Assembly: GCF_020184175.1 (NCBI RefSeq)
Contig: NC_065531.1
Coordinates: 58,301,213-58,365,212 of the forward strand
Direction: 5' to 3'
DNA from: Aphis gossypii
Lineage: Eukaryota; Arthropoda; Insecta; Hemiptera; Aphididae
Length of the DNA stretch: 64,000 nucleotides
The notes below the pieces were generated by a model. That model saw only the letters and a program-made list of their open reading frames with translations, was not told the origin of the DNA and did not search any database. Shown one piece after another: positions 1-15,709 of this stretch (position 1 is the stretch's first letter; each line of letters starts with the position of its first letter). The position numbers were made by a program, and so were the translations under genes.

Positions 1-3000
1 AAATAAATTATCTGGACAAAATCTAGTGTAAATGAGTTTTCTTAATTGGCCAATTCCCATTTGACTGAATTTTTTTTTTTTTTAATAATAAATTGAATTA
101 TTTAATAATATCTAATATTGCTATAGTCAATAAAATGCAATATTAAATTGCATACATAATTAAGTACTTATAATAAAATCATGAATAAAAAAATTACAAA
201 TAAAATTTCAAGTTATATTTAGCTGAACATTACACTATTACTGTCTATAATTTACAATTAACCAAATAAATTCAAATTTATTTATACATGTAATTAGAAG
301 TACTGTATTAGTATTACTTTTGGTTTTCATTTTTCATAAAAAAATTTAACAAGAAAAATATGTGCTGTATTTTAATAGGTATTTACTTACTATTCCGTAA
401 AACATATTATTATATGATATTTTCATGAATTCTATTCCGAAAAACAAATAAAGCAAAAAGAAAAAAACATTTCCATAAGTCAATATTATAGTTTATTAAT
501 ACCTAATAAATTATCATAAGAAAAAATAAATTTAAAAATCTATATCAAAATAATTTTGATTACCACGATTTTTTAAAATTATTTTAAAGTACTATGTACC
601 TACTATGTACAGGTTTAATTCAATACGTCTATATTCGTTTAGTTGACTGTTTTAAGCATTATCGTTGTACCGTTAGGATGTTTATCCGCTAGCCAATTAA
701 TATTACTGTATTCTGACGAAAAAAAAATACAATTACAAATACATTCAATATACGCACAGTAATAATAATAATTTACGGTGACATATTATAACGACACTGG
801 TGTTTTATTCGATCAGCCGACAGCCAATCGTGGTTAATTGGTACGTATCTAACTACATAATATTATAACATATAATGATCATATATTATTATTTATTATT
901 ATTATAACGTAATGTAAATTGTCCAAACAGCCACGGTATTTCCTATAGAGTACCGCTTAAGTACCTACTTTACCATCATAGTTTCGAGTACCTACATATT
1001 ATATTGTTCAAGCCACTATATTATAAAGTATTGAAGTTTTCGACAATATTCATTAAACGAATCTGTAGACGTTTTCTATGCGACACGATAACATTAAATT
1101 TTAAGACGCTATATAAATTCAAAATTATGAGTATCCACTGTACCGGGCATGGTTAATAAATTATTTTAAACATGAAAATATTTTTAGGTATCTATTTTAT
1201 CTAATGTGCTATTGTCTTTGATGTATTAAATGTTAATCAAAATTAAATCTTAACTCAATTTTAACTTTAAAGGGCTTATGGAAAAGAGTATTATACATAA
1301 TTATAATTTGGAGAAATAAAAATTTAAACAGTACATTTGCATAATAAATATTTAAACTTAATATTCAATTAAGATATTATTATTATTATTTGCGACTGCC
1401 CTTGGTTATAATATCTGTATGAGCTTGGATTACTTGTAAGCCCAAAAATTGAAAAAGGATTTGAAATGCAAGCTTATACAATAAAAATACTCAGAGTAGA
1501 GTGATTCAACAAGCATTCTCGGCTCTATGTTTTTCTTCAATAACATAATATACATTAAAATTTTAATTTGGAATTTTTTGTGCGCTAAAGGTACATATTT
1601 TTAAATAATTGAATTATTTATATGATTAAATAAATATACTGTAGCGACACCATTTCTTTTTTTCTTAAATAAAAATCTCTTTTTTTTGTAAATTGTTATG
1701 TAAATGAATTTTTTCTTAAATATTAATGTATTTAGGTAGAAATTCGAACGAATAATTTTTCAGTAAAATAACTTTGTGTATCTAATAAAATTAATGATAA
1801 AATAATAATAATAATAATAACAATGATAATTTTATAATTTAAAGGTTTGGAAGATATAAGTTCTATGATGGTTTTTGAAATATTAATAATTATTTAATCT
1901 ATCAAAATGTTATGATATGTTATATTGTTATAATTTTCTTTGTATCTATATTAAATTTAAGATTTACATACTATGACACACAAACTAATTTTTCGAATTT
2001 TGATAAAAGTGTATCAATGTTACGAAAATGTTATGTACTTAAAAAGTCGATTCTCGTTTAAAAACAATTTTTATATCACTATTTCTCAATATTATTAAAA
2101 TAAAGTCTTTATATTATATATATATAATTCTTTTGATTCTGCTTTACGTTTGATATGACTCAACTCCTTCTAAGCTAATGAACTGATTTCAATAACATTT
2201 CTTCAGTAAGTCTATGCACAATACCTATAGTTTCACAATTAAACCAATGCGCTATAATAGGGCTCTAGAAAATGTTTACATGGATATGTCTTAAATAACA
2301 CATATTTTAATCATAATTTTGTGAACTCAAGTACTCGACTCTGGGACTCCCGTCAACGGAATATTGAGCAATAAATTATGAATAAATCAGTAGCGCCATC
2401 TGTCTAAGAAAATACAATTTTAATTTTATACAAAAAAAAATGGTAAAACTTTTTTTCTAGCGAAGTCCATCTTAATACAATTGCAAAAAACCGTTCAAAA
2501 AAATAGAAACTTTGAAAAATGCTTAAAAATATATTTAATCCAACTCCAGCCACTCATATTAAAAATAATTTAAAAAAAATAGTTCTTTTCAATATAAAAA
2601 AAAAATCACATAGCAGATCAGCAATGTTAAGTTAATGTATTAAAAAATTAATTTGCGTATGCGTACGCTAAATGTTATTATTAGGAAATTTAACAAGGAT
2701 GTATTTTTTACGGTTAACGAATTGCACAAGAACGCTAGTCCTTAATTTAAAATTTTAAGTATCATAATTTGAATAAATTTATTATTAAAAAAAAAACTGC
2801 CATGTATATTATAAATATTAATATCATGTACTTTTCACACCTGACGTTATTTTCCATAATCACTTACACTTATACTACAAAAACAGTCTAACGTCTAAAA
2901 TATATAATAAAGTTCCTGATTAAAATATGCGTATTTTCATTATAATAAATTTAAATAGTTATTATCATATATTTAGCAATTTTAGATTATCATATTATAT

Positions 3001-5060
3001 TATAATAATAGCTAAATAAACTAAATTTAAACTTCAATCTTATCGTAATATCATATAAAATGTATCCACTGATCACTGGGTTATATTATTATAATTATTA
3101 TTATCGATGTAATGAGATTTTTGTTTTTTAATTCTTTCTTTGTTTTAAATTTAAATACTTTATAGTATAAATATAGTACCTAAATTGAAGTAATACCAAG
3201 CAATCAGTATGCATGTGGTATGGACGTTCGGAGTGAATATTATTAGCTACATATCATTCAATAAAAAACTTCTGGCTATATAAACCAATGAAAACATTTT
3301 GAAAAGAAAATTTGATTTTATCCCAAAATATTTACTAGAATGTTAACGATACACTGGGATTTTTATCTAAGATATTACACAACGTATGAAAACGTATAAG
3401 CCTCGTTAAGGAAATAATGGCAACAATAATATTTTACAGTTTAAGTATAAAGATGTTCATTTAAAATTCAAGTATTTAAACACAAGTGTTCGGAACTGCT
3501 TTAGGGTAAAAACAATGAATTTAAATTGTGATGGTTCATTAATCGACGCATGCAACTATAAAACATAAATAAATTATAGTTTTATATTAAATCTCCAATT
3601 TTTAAAGTTTGATATATGTAGGTACTCTAATCATAACCTAATTATCATAGGTTTTATGGTAAATTACATTATTTTAAATTTCTGACAGTGCAATAAATTT
3701 ATTTGTTTTAGAACGACATGCCTTGTATGTTTTAAAGGTTCTGAACTGAACAATAAATGTAGATTGATTTTAAAATATTATAATTTTTTGATTTACTCAT
3801 ATATTTGTTATTCATTTATTTTTTATGTCCGTAAACTTTTTTATAAAATAAAATATTTTGAATTTTCAACTTCAAACATGGTTCATCGTTTAGAAAATCG
3901 GGTCTAATTAGTCTAATCGGAATCAAAAGTTTAATACTTTTCAAAATAATCAGAAAAAATAATCTGTTTTGGTCAAAAATTAGTTTAACCTACATTATTA
4001 TTACCAATAATGTAAAAACAAATAAATAATTTTAACATAAACAAATAATAAAATATCCTTTGAAATAAAGCCTTATACACAGTCTCCGATTGAAGTAATT
4101 TTCCACCGTGCATATACAATGTTTATCATTCGAATATTATATTTCAAGACCTACTTGACAGTACAGTGTTTTCTCCGAATTTTATGTGTAAATTTTACTT
4201 ATTTAAACGTCTACATAATAATAAAAGTGACAGGTGTATTGAATCGTTCATACTAAAAATTATGTTTTATAGCTATATTTGAAGCTTTAAAAGCTCGAGT
4301 AAAATTGAGAGTTGAGTTAACGATTTAAATGCAACAAAAATTCCAAAGTCATGCACGATATTATCCAAAAAGAAAAACAATGTAGAAGATAATACAGTCA
4401 AATCACGATTTTTGTGGACATAAAAACCAAAATGGCTATTAAATAAAACTGCAGATAAAAATATTATTATCTTAATTTTGTGATCAATAGTAAATTGTTT
4501 TTACTACTCAAGTATTAAAGATAATTTTGTGATTTTCCTTTAATATGTAAAACAAGTAATTTTTAAACATACGACCTTTATAATATTATTATACATTTTC
4601 ATTTACTATTTTAATAATGTTGTAATTTTTTAGATAACTGCTTGATATAATATGTAGTTTAATAGTTTAAAAATATTTCTTTAGTATTAATTGTCGTAAA
4701 GTATTGACTTAAAAATACAAATAACTATCTTGGTTTTAAGTTTCCTAAGAAATTAATTCTCTCTAATAGTCTAATATTTATGTTAATTACACAAAATGAA
4801 TTCTACTGAACGATTATTTGTTATGTTTTGTTCATTATATGATAATTATTAATTGGTTAGTTAAATTGTTTAACTATATAATAATTTTTCTCAATGTTTG
4901 ATATAATAATACTTATTATTTTAATATAATTTGAATAATTTGTAATAAACACACATTTACGATATTACAGTTCTCTACATTGATATTTACTGTTTATGTA
5001 AATATTTTACAAATTATTTATATTATACGATCCAAAATAAAAAAAAAAAACCAAACAACA
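1..5060. other. AT-rich DNA without recognisable genes
   Basis: No open frame above about 60 codons and no exon-like or transposon-like structure that I can support. It holds poly-A/T tracts and AAT/ATT runs only. Confidence 0.7.
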
Positions 5061-5206
5061 AAGTTGGTCCGTTGGGTTCGCCTAAATATTCTCAAAATAG
5101 GTATTCTCTGACACGTACCGTTCTGTTTTGGAGTGCGTCGGACAACGAAGGGTGGCGCGGTGTCGTGATTCGAAGTAGTAAAATACTAAAATACGCATAG
5201 TCTTAC

Positions 5207-5308
5207 CTCGCTGAGAAGTTTTGGGAAAAACGTAATAATGAAATGTCCATTTCCGTAAAACTTGAACATCAGGTAAACTAAACTTTCAGACGAGCCTCTT
5301 GTACCCAT
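5207..5308 (-). CDS. Candidate first coding exon of an unidentified minus-strand gene
   Basis: On the minus strand an ATG in good context (tttggaaATGG, 5308) opens a 34-codon frame, MGTRGSSESLVYLMFKFYGN... to ...KLLSE. It ends exactly at a strong donor, GAG|GTAAGA, phase 0. It sits in a GC-elevated patch (5060-5400) in otherwise AT-rich DNA. I could not find a convincing following exon to the left, and the sequence is not one I recognise. A chance ORF next to a chance donor is quite possible. Confidence 0.25.
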
Positions 5309-5400
5309 TTCCAAACAAAACCGATCAATCGGCACTCTCACTGTCCAAGCGAAGAAAACTTAAGACATAATAATTACTTACGTCAGTTCATGCAACATTT

Positions 5401-8400
5401 TCACGTAACAAGGTAACGAACTTTAATCAACCATATATTTTTTCATGCTAATTTCGTGTTATTTGGGATAATAAATATGCCGGTACTCAGACCAATAGAC
5501 CAATGACGCCGTTTTTTAGGATAGCATAATATGTGTTGGCTCTATTATTTTGTTCTGTGATTTGTTAGCTATATAGCCGTGAACTTTGGTCGATAATCAC
5601 ATATAGCGGTCTTTGCAAAGTCTTTTATCAAAAACTTATCATATGGATAACGTCAGTACACTACAAGTTTGAAACACGTATAATAGTAAACTGTCACAAT
5701 ATATTATATTATAACTTGGTTCTTTTGCAATAATTTAACTACACCGCACGACGAACAGTTATGAAAATTATTATTTAGCCACAAATATATAGTAGGTACC
5801 CTATATAATCATTGATAGATAAATTCAATACATTTCTTTTTTTGTCATGACTTAAACATACCTAATAGGTATACGATATATATATATTATATATATATTA
5901 CGAGTATAATATAGGTATTACATACACTTATATATAATTTGTATAATCATATAATGTATTCAGTATTTGATGTATTTGATCTGATAAACTACGTCCAGCA
6001 ATCCTTTATTAGTAGAATAAAAAATAACAATCTTCGATATTTTTTTTTATGATTATAAATATCATTTCAATCTATGTATAGTCTATTAAATTTCTTGACT
6101 GGTCGGTTATAATTTAATATTCTATAGGCGCATCCATTGTATGAATATTTTATTCATATCTTATATGGGCGTAATTTACTCTACCCAGTACCCTCCCTTA
6201 TCATATAAATTTCATAATTATGCAAATATTAAGAATACAATTTTTGCGGATTTATATGTTTCAAATTTGTATAACTTATTTTTACCATACAAACAAGAAA
6301 CTAGGACGGTTTCAAAGAAACGCTTCTACGGCACCATTCGCTTAAACCGACATTGTTATAGTGATTTTTTCGATCGCATAATTTAGACAAAAATGACTTA
6401 TGAAGGGAATAAATGTCTCTTTACAACTTTATAATATTTAGTCATAAATACTTAAAAGTCGAAGAGTGTATATATGAAATAGTTTCCTAATGATATACGT
6501 CTCCTGACTATTAGAGAATGGAATGCTGATATTTTATAATGTAGTATATCACATATAGGTAGACAGAGACGACATGAACCTAAAATAATCCATATGTCAT
6601 ATAAAATCTATCCACCCGACTATCCACCTATTACTTATCTAATATCCATTAAATATTCATCATCTGGCTTTGACATCTAGACATGTCACTGGAATATTGT
6701 GAAAAATTCAAACTATGAGAATTAAAAAGAAAAGTATGTAATACTCGTATTCTAAAAAGAAGTAAAACGTTAAATTTCTAATTAAAATAATTCAACTCCA
6801 ACGTATTACCTCATAATTACTCTTAATTATACTCCTAATTAATCCTGCTTATTTATTTAATTTTGGTGAGGTAAGTGGCCAGTTAAATTAAAATATGATA
6901 TACAGTATACGTGATTGAACTCAAATAAATAGTCATATAAATGTATAAATATGCAATATCGCTTTGTGCTTAGAATGAATACTATTCATTATTCATAAAA
7001 AAAGTTCAATGACTTCGAACTTCTTATTATCAACGTTCGGCTATATTATTATACCATATTATATTGTAATGCCAAACCGAATAACGTGGAAATATTTAAA
7101 AATTAGATATTCAGTTAAGACATTCTGCAGACGTGTACACTGGAGTAAAACTATGGATAATCAGTTCGGTTTCGATGGAAATTACACGAGCGGTTTTTCG
7201 ACCATGTTGAGTTAGAGTTTCTCTATGCTTCAGATGCAAAGTAATATAAATGAAATAGAATGAAAAACACCAGTCGAATAGTAACGGGTAAACAAACCCA
7301 TAAAAATACGCACATTCGTCGAAAAATATAAGAGCAAACTTTTCTCGTATAACAATGATACCAAATATTCACAGATTTCTCGAATACGTGCGATAATATT
7401 ATAGCTACATACTGTGATGATATGTGAAAACAACCCATTTCCGAGGCAGTCCACGAAAATTGGTAATACCTGCACCTGCAAAACACACGCGTAACTGGAA
7501 TGTATATAGCAATCACGCAATAATGGCGTGTACGATGTTGGCTGCAATAGGAAAAGGAGTGAGAAAGCGAAATAAATATACAGAAAAAAAAGAGAAGAGA
7601 CAAAGAGAATTCTGACAGAGAATATAGAATGCAATTTACCAAGAAGCGTCAAGAAGCGTGTAAAACAAAGGCTGTTGCTATAACATTTTAACTCTGAGAT
7701 GAAATATTCAACGGGACATCGCTTTCAATCTAATCCGTGGCGAAGGAATACAGGCCAACCTCAGGGACTTGAGATGATTTTACAAAAATCACATAAAAAA
7801 CACACACACACATTGAAAATATTATAACCAATCATCGTGATAACAAGCCGAACACCACCACGCCTATGTCTATGCTTAAGACATTATGAATTTTTATATA
7901 TCTCCGCCGCGTTAGTGCCATTAGTCGAAAGGGATGGAAAAAAAAATTTCATAGACTCGAGATGCAAAATTTATAAGCTACATATATATTACGAATAACG
8001 ATGATTTTTTTTCACACTCCGTACCACTTGTTTTATTCGTTTTGTAAATAATTGTTTAAAATACATCAGTCGGAACAACGAGCAAAATTAAATGTATTAT
8101 CATGAGAATAGTTGAATGTAAATATGTAAAATATTACAAGAAAAAATATATAATATTTAATTTAGGCAATACAAACAAAATATAAATATTTTAATATTTA
8201 TAGAAATTTTTTTTTTGTTTTAATAAAGTATGAGATATTATTAAACTCAATTTATAAAAGGGTAACAGGTTGCGAGTTATTCAAATTCTTACTTCTTATT
8301 ATTGTTTTTATTGTTATTATTATTATTTTTTTTCATTAAAATTCACTTTCCACTTTATCTTGTAATTGTATTGTTATTGCAATGTATATTTTCTTTTATC

Positions 8401-11400
8401 GCGAAGTACAACATTATATGTATATAATATTACTAGAATGTCGAATCATAATACAATATTTTTCTCTCGTAATGGCCGAATGAACAGTTGTATGTTTGTG
8501 TACAAATCCATTGTTCAAACCAATAAAGTACACTATATTGTAGCCTAGGTAAATTTTAAGTAAGTATTTTATGTAATGAAATAATAAATGAAATAATAGT
8601 TTAACGCAATAATTATATTACCTACCATATTATTATAGATGGGTGTATAATATAATATAATATTATAAAAGTACTATTTTATCGCAAAATTAAGTAATAA
8701 TCCTAATTATTATATATTAATTTAGGATATGATTAAAAGAACATTCTCAGCACACGCAACCTACATAATGAGTAAAGGGAGACAATATTATTAAAGCTAT
8801 TAAAGTATTAATAGTTATGTATAGTTAGTGAGTAAGCACAGGTAACACGCAATACACAACGTTCCAGACACACAACTGTTATACTATTGCACTTCATGTT
8901 ATTAATAAAACTGACAATGTGCTCTACACACGCTTTCTGTACAACAAAAATAATGTTTCCAAGCGAGTACCTTCATTATCTACGAGTGGGTCAGTGCAGC
9001 CTGCAATGGATGTAACTATAATGTATCGCCATTGAAAAATACGCATTGTATGCGTTTTACCATCAGCCAAATTGTTAACAAAATTAAAATTTTCACTATT
9101 CTGTTACTTATATATCGATAATATAATGGTACTTACAATTTTATTTTATTTTTTTAGAAAAACGAGTATGCCAAAAATCCTAACGATATTATACTATCCC
9201 GATCAAAATGATAAATTGAACATACCTACGCGTAACTTATTTTAATCGTATTATTATCAAGAGCAGTCGTGGGTGCTTATAGGTAACATTTTAAATGAGA
9301 ATGCAAAATAAAAAATAAAATGTCAAATTTAAACTAAATCAAAGTGTTAAATTATTTCAATATTTCAATACAAAATATAATATGGTATAATTACACGAGC
9401 TCTGTTATTTATTTAATTAATATTTGTATTGATTATTGCTATATTATAGTAAATTAAAATGCATTTCAATAAATACATTTGTTAATAAGAAAAATATAGA
9501 AAACACGATGATAATATTTATTAAATTATAAGTTGATATTATATTTTAAGGAAGGGCAAGTTCCCTCCTGTTTTGCTCCGTCTTTGCGCCCATTGATGCA
9601 AATAAGAAACTTTTCCTTGGAATCGATATTTTTCCAAATATTGATAATCATGACATACAATATTACATTTCTAAGAAATAAAATATATTCTTCACTTGCA
9701 AAGCAAATATTTTAGGTTCGTCGGAATAGTTTATTAGAGTTAATAATATACAAATTAATATATTATTATAATGGTGTGACATTTAAAAGTGCTTTTAAAA
9801 AAACTTGATAAATTCTCCCTTCTACCTCCTCACATACCCGTAACTGACCAACCATACGAAAAAAAAATTATTACGTTTAACTGCCAACGTCCGTACACGG
9901 AAACACAACCTCACCGACACTGACAGTTCACCAACTCATTAAATTATAATAACGTATACACCCGGACAACTCAGTGTTGTCAAATCGAAGCTTCAACTAT
10001 TAAGTAGTTTAGTATTCGTTCCGATGTCAGTGAAAATTCTGAACATTTTTTTCTGAAACTGAGTATTAAATAATATTTTTCATACCTCGAGGTAGTGAAT
10101 TTATTATTTCCGTCTGACACGTCTGGCAATGAAAGATCAGACACGATTATAGCGTAGATACCTAAGAAGTTTAGTATAGGTAGGTATGTATATATTCCTT
10201 TTGGTTCGATTTCCATATTTTCTTTGCGCGGTAACCACACCGTGTCATATTCCGCTCAAAATATATCCAGTTTCTAACATTCCAGAAAATCACAGTTTCT
10301 GACTGTAGATTTGACACTCACATAAAAATATTTACGACGTACAAAAAGTACAAAATTTCTGATTTTTTAGAACCTTCTATACATTATTTCCTTTATACCT
10401 TTACATTTATATATTAAACTGAAAACATTTGTTTTATCGACTAAACTGTGTGTTCTATTATAATTTTAAAAATTATTTCAGACTATACACAAAAGTTTCG
10501 ATTGATAAGAACTATTAACAATTCGAATATCTACCCTAACATGTAATTATATATATAGTATATACTATATACAATATACATAATACATTATACAATATTG
10601 AATATACCTATTATTTATTTTTTGGTAAAAAGAAAAATTGCTTAGATTTTATTAGATTTAATATCTTCCAAAAAATAACAATAATCAATTAATTGATAAT
10701 TTTCTTCGATTTAGTTTTTACTATTGTAATTTTATTATTACAGTATCTAGACGATCGTACCAAGTCACTAAGCACAAGACTTAAATTGTCTCATTCATAA
10801 CAACATGGAAAAATAGGATAAGTGATCATAATTTTATTATTAAAACATTTAAAAAAAAAACTTATGACTTATGCATAAATATACCATAAAAACGGATTTA
10901 ATGTACAGTGGTTCAAAAAAAGGCAAAAACCACGTCAAAAGCATATACTGAATATACATACCTAAATCGGATGTCATGAATATAACAAAAATTTAGTCAA
11001 AAATCAACTTATTCTCAACGGGAATTGAACGAATATATGAATTTAATAACAGTGCAATATGTGAATATAATATACAGACAGAACATCAACAAAAAATATA
11101 TTCATACATATTTTAACAACTATTTTTAAACGAAAAAATTATAAATAATTAAATTCACCCAGGCCCAGATCACACCAAAACTTCCATATAAAATTAACAT
11201 TACCGTAATACCGTAATACACATTAAACAGGACAATACGTTGATTTTTATTATAAACAATTTTAATATTGTTGAATGTCATCATTTTAACTAATCTAAAA
11301 CAATTTATAATGTGTATATACTAAAACATTATAATGGTATATAGTTGAATTAAATCCATAATAATATGAAGTTATATTGTTACGAGTATAATACTATAGT

Positions 11401-12540
11401 TACGTAAACTATGTTACATTATAATATATCATACTATACGTGATGCTATTGGTATTCCATTAATGTCCACTGAGTACTGATAATTCTTTTTTTATTTAAT
11501 CAATAGCATCGCTAAAAACATAATATTTTTATTTCAGATTTTTGCTTCTGGCTTTTTATATAGGCTACGTCATCATGGCCACCGAGGAATAGTTGCAGCA
11601 TGTGCACCGTATTATAATATAGTTGTCCCTGGGCGCCCAAAAATGTTACGCGCTTATACTTGCACAATTGCAGGTGCGCTGTCGCGGCCATCAACGACGA
11701 CTCGTAAACGCTTTGTGACACGTGCGATATGAGAGATCTTCGAGTTATAAACGATTTACAGGAACGTATCTGCGGACAGCGGGTGAGGAAGGAAAATCTA
11801 TCGCTCGTTATGGGTGCAAAAATATCCTTGGCAGTTGGCGCCAAAATGATTCACGCAGACCATTTAGTTAGGTACACGCCCCTGATGGGTATTCCCTATA
11901 TTATTATGCATCGGATATAAATCTAAAACTATAAAATAAAACATAATTTTATGTAAAATACAAAAATATATTATATTTTTGTGTCTATCATTACCAATCG
12001 GAGGTATAAAAATGCTCTGTGATTTGCAAACTTATACATCTTTTCAAGCGGAAAAATGAATCTAGTTTGTACCTACTTCGGGAGGGAGGTCAAAAATAAA
12101 ATATTCATAGTGATTTTCTTAATAATTGGAAAAATAAAATAAAAAAATGTACAGCTAAAGATTGAAAATTTAAAACAAGTTCTTTCTTAAGTAATTCTTA
12201 CTAAAACTCAAAAATCTAATAATATATAAGAATAATTTTTTGTAGACATTTAAATTCTTTCAAATTTTGACGAAATTGAATATTTAAAAAAAAAACGATT
12301 AACTTTAATAATTATTTGTTGTCATTCAAAAATATTATTAGTTATTATTTATTGTAATTAAAAATATTTGTAGACTTGAAATGTTTACGTATATTAAAAT
12401 AATTTACAAAAAGTAAAAGTAATTTCAAAATATTTAGATTAATTTTATGCTGTTACCAATTACCAATTTATAGTAAAGTTTATACTATACTGTTAATATC
12501 AATATAAACATATGATAATCCATTCCTAGTATAATTAATA
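5401..12540. other. AT-rich DNA, no supported gene
   Basis: Apart from the patch at 11512-11900, I see only scattered short open frames. The paired minus-strand frames at 7223-7652 start at non-ATG codons and have low-complexity, Leu/Phe/Ser-rich translations. I treat them as chance. Confidence 0.6.
11512..11900. other. GC-elevated patch with long open frame
   Basis: The minus strand is open from 11844 (TTG, after a TGA) to 11512; the first ATG would give about 60 residues (MAATAHLQLCKYKRVTFLGA...). The plus strand is also open for about 60 codons across 11538-11730. I recognise neither. Composition, rather than a protein match, is what stands out. Confidence 0.25.
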
Positions 12541-12690
12541 GTATAGGATGTCAGGATATGGCATAGGCCATCTCTACCGAGAATCGTTTTTCATATGTTA
12601 TGATTGATCATTGAATTCAGATTTAACAAATCCAATTAAAATGACCTATACACTCAACTCCTATAATTTAAAACAAAGCGGTTGCCTACT
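12541..12690 (-). repeat. Dispersed aphid-type repeat family, copy C (inverted)
   Basis: On the minus strand 'gtaggcaaccgctttg', 'ataggtcattttaa', 'ttgttaaatctgaattcaa' and 'atatgaaaaacgattctc' align in order with copy A. The copy is diverged and without coding capacity. Confidence 0.5.
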
Positions 12691-15684
12691 TTTCCCCTTT
12701 TTAAATATTTTTTTCCTAGTACATAATATTATAGAACCATTAAATACCATGTTAATCGAATATGGAATTTTAATCATGTTATAAGATTTAAATATTATAA
12801 GTATTAATATATAATACATAATATAATTATTATATAATTTTACTAATACCTATTACAGTATAGCAATGCAATGAAAATATTATTTTTTATAGGTCGCCCG
12901 ATAACACAAAGATCTATAGTGATAAGTAATAACCTAACCAGTAAGCTAATATAAAAAAATATTGATAAACAGTTACCGGGACTGCAAGCATACAGTGATG
13001 TATTAAGATTTAGACACAATAGCACTTGGGTCTTGGGACAACATTTTACTATCCTCCCTTTCCTCGAAATATTTGAATTTAACTTCTGTCTGTAGCCGTG
13101 CAATGTGCATTATTTAAAACAAGTTATATTGAGTATATTTTTTAGAAAGTAAGTACCTAATCATTATGTTTAAACAAAAAAAAAATGAACACATATCCTA
13201 TAAAACAAAATTAAAAACAAGGTTCCTCTTAAGCTGTTCTTACGACAATTTAAAAATATCATAAACATATAGGCACGCGTTTTTTTATAGATATTTTTAT
13301 TTTTTATTTTAACAAAATTTGATATCATTCAAACGAAAATAATTAACGATTTTAGTTAGGTATTCTGTTGTAACTAAAAAATCATTATCGTAAAGACTGA
13401 AAACTTTTCATCATCAGGCATATTATTATTTTCTATGCACAATGAAAGTTTCAAAATATTTTGACTTAATTTAAGCTTCTTATAAGTACGAATCTATTTA
13501 CTTAATTCTATATTACCTATACCTACGTCACAACGTTGGTAATGACTCATAAGTTTTTTATTCATTATTCTATTTTATGGTTTCACGTTAAAAAAAAATA
13601 TTAATAATTATTATATTCAGAGGCGTGTTAACCTAATTTTTGGTGTGTAGCGAAAATGTATAACTACAATACAGTACTCGCCCTCCTTTACGATTGTAGT
13701 GGCATTTAATTCATCTCAACAAACATTTTTTAATTTTCAAAACAAATGCATATATTTGTAGAGATATTCGTATAATCATGTATGTACCTACTTAATTAGT
13801 TTATTTAAATACAACTAACAGGGTTTTATGCTGTAACTTACACAATTAAGACACATATTTGCATACATAGTATATTTCTATGATATATGTAGGTATTTCG
13901 GAGATGAGAGAACCACCCACTTCCAAAAAGTTTGTTGAAGCAATAAATTGTTCCAAAATAATACATTTGCCACTCCACTGATTATATTATAGTATAATAG
14001 CATTATAATTAATTATATAATACTACGAGTATGTAAATATTCAAAAGTTGAAAACTAAAATAGAACTTTTACATAATGATTATTATTATTTTTTAACAAA
14101 TAAATATTTAATATTCTGCTTATTAGTATTATATTTGTATTGTTTCAAATGTACAAGCTTTTGGAATATTAATTACCTATTCAATACTATTATATATTCT
14201 CTATACACAAATGTTTACCAACCATTTACTGCATGTATTTATATGACTGATTTTTCCTTTTATCAATTTTCAATAAATGGTAAATTTGACTAAAATTTAT
14301 ATTATTTACACGGGTTTATTTTAGTAACTAAATATTTTTTTAGTATAAGATCCCTATGTAAAAACTAGTAAAAATTAGAAAGATTGAGTTAGACAATATT
14401 TAAAAACCACAATAATTCATGGACAATTAGAGGTTTTTTTTTATTAAAATTAATAATGAATGATATTCATTGCACCCCGTTACGATTCTCCCTCTCCTCG
14501 TGAGCATGCATGGATTTTAAATTTGCCCCCTCAAGACTATGGTATAATAACCGTTAACTATTGCTTCGCATAACGACCGTTTACAATACATTTTCCTCTG
14601 TCATAGAACATATTTGATTTCTATTTTACGAGTTTAACTATAGTCTGCAATCAATGATGTTTTCATAGTTTTTTTCATTCGTCAATGGAATCATGATCAA
14701 TAAGTTCCCTCATCAAAAAATATTTACATAATCGCTACTGGTGTAATATTTTGGTCACTATATAGGTTAAATTTTTCGCGCCCCTAAAAAATTGAGCATC
14801 CGGACATGCTCACCAATCAACTCGTGATTCTTATTGTGTATTTCTCTATATGTATTTTTACAGACGACAAATGATTAAATACCTATCACTACCAAAGATA
14901 AAGGTATATTTATCGTTTATGCAATTCAATAAGCTGCTATAATTTATTTTGAAAGTATTCTTTTTTATGTGATAATTATTTAAATGATAGTTTTTGTTAT
15001 AATTATTACTAACGTAAATTGTCTTAAATAATAAAGTATGTTATCTATTTTATTAAAAGTAATCTCGTCTTCGCATGTAGGTATGTTATTTATTTAGCTA
15101 CCTATTTCTTCTTTAAGGAGATAACGAGATTTTGTTATGTTTTTAATTTAACCGAGAGTAATTTAAATTTAATTATTAAACACCATTATACTGATCATAC
15201 TTTATATTTGTTTTTTTTAAATAAAAAATTTAAGTTACTCCATTTGTTTTTATATGATGTATCTTGGCTTCAGCTTTTTATTATATTAACGTTAATTAAT
15301 TCAGAAGAGTGTCTTTCGAGTGAGTCGAAAATAAGCGTGACCCACCCTATGTCGTGATAGTATATAAAAACAAAAATAAGTACTATATTTTAATGACTTT
15401 TCGACCATTTTATCATAAGAATATACAAAAAAATTAATTCGAGTGATGAATAGAATTTATTGCATTTCATTAATCTACAATAAATTTAGATGTAAAAATA
15501 CTGTGCATAAAAAAAAACTAATATGAATATCATCAAAAGCGTAAATTTTAAATTTTAAAATACTTGGAAATATTGTGCATATATATTATTTTGCAATTTT
15601 ATCTAATCTCAAAATTTCATATTCCATCATAAATTTAGCAAAATTTGAGCTAATAATATCATAATAAAATTTATAATTAAATAC

Positions 15685-15709
15685 ATTATTATTATTATTA
15701 TTATTATTA
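15685..15709. repeat. (ATT)n microsatellite
   Basis: About eight ATT units; similar runs occur at 54378-54396 and 39885-39915. Confidence 0.85.

Noticed and set aside
7223..7652. Two overlapping minus-strand open frames of about 140 codons
   Set aside because: Both begin at non-ATG codons, translate to Leu/Phe/Ser-rich low-complexity sequence, and show no splice sites or recognisable domain.
9980..10240. 86-codon minus-strand frame
   Set aside because: The first codon is GTG; the ATG-started part has no matching exon and no recognisable domain.
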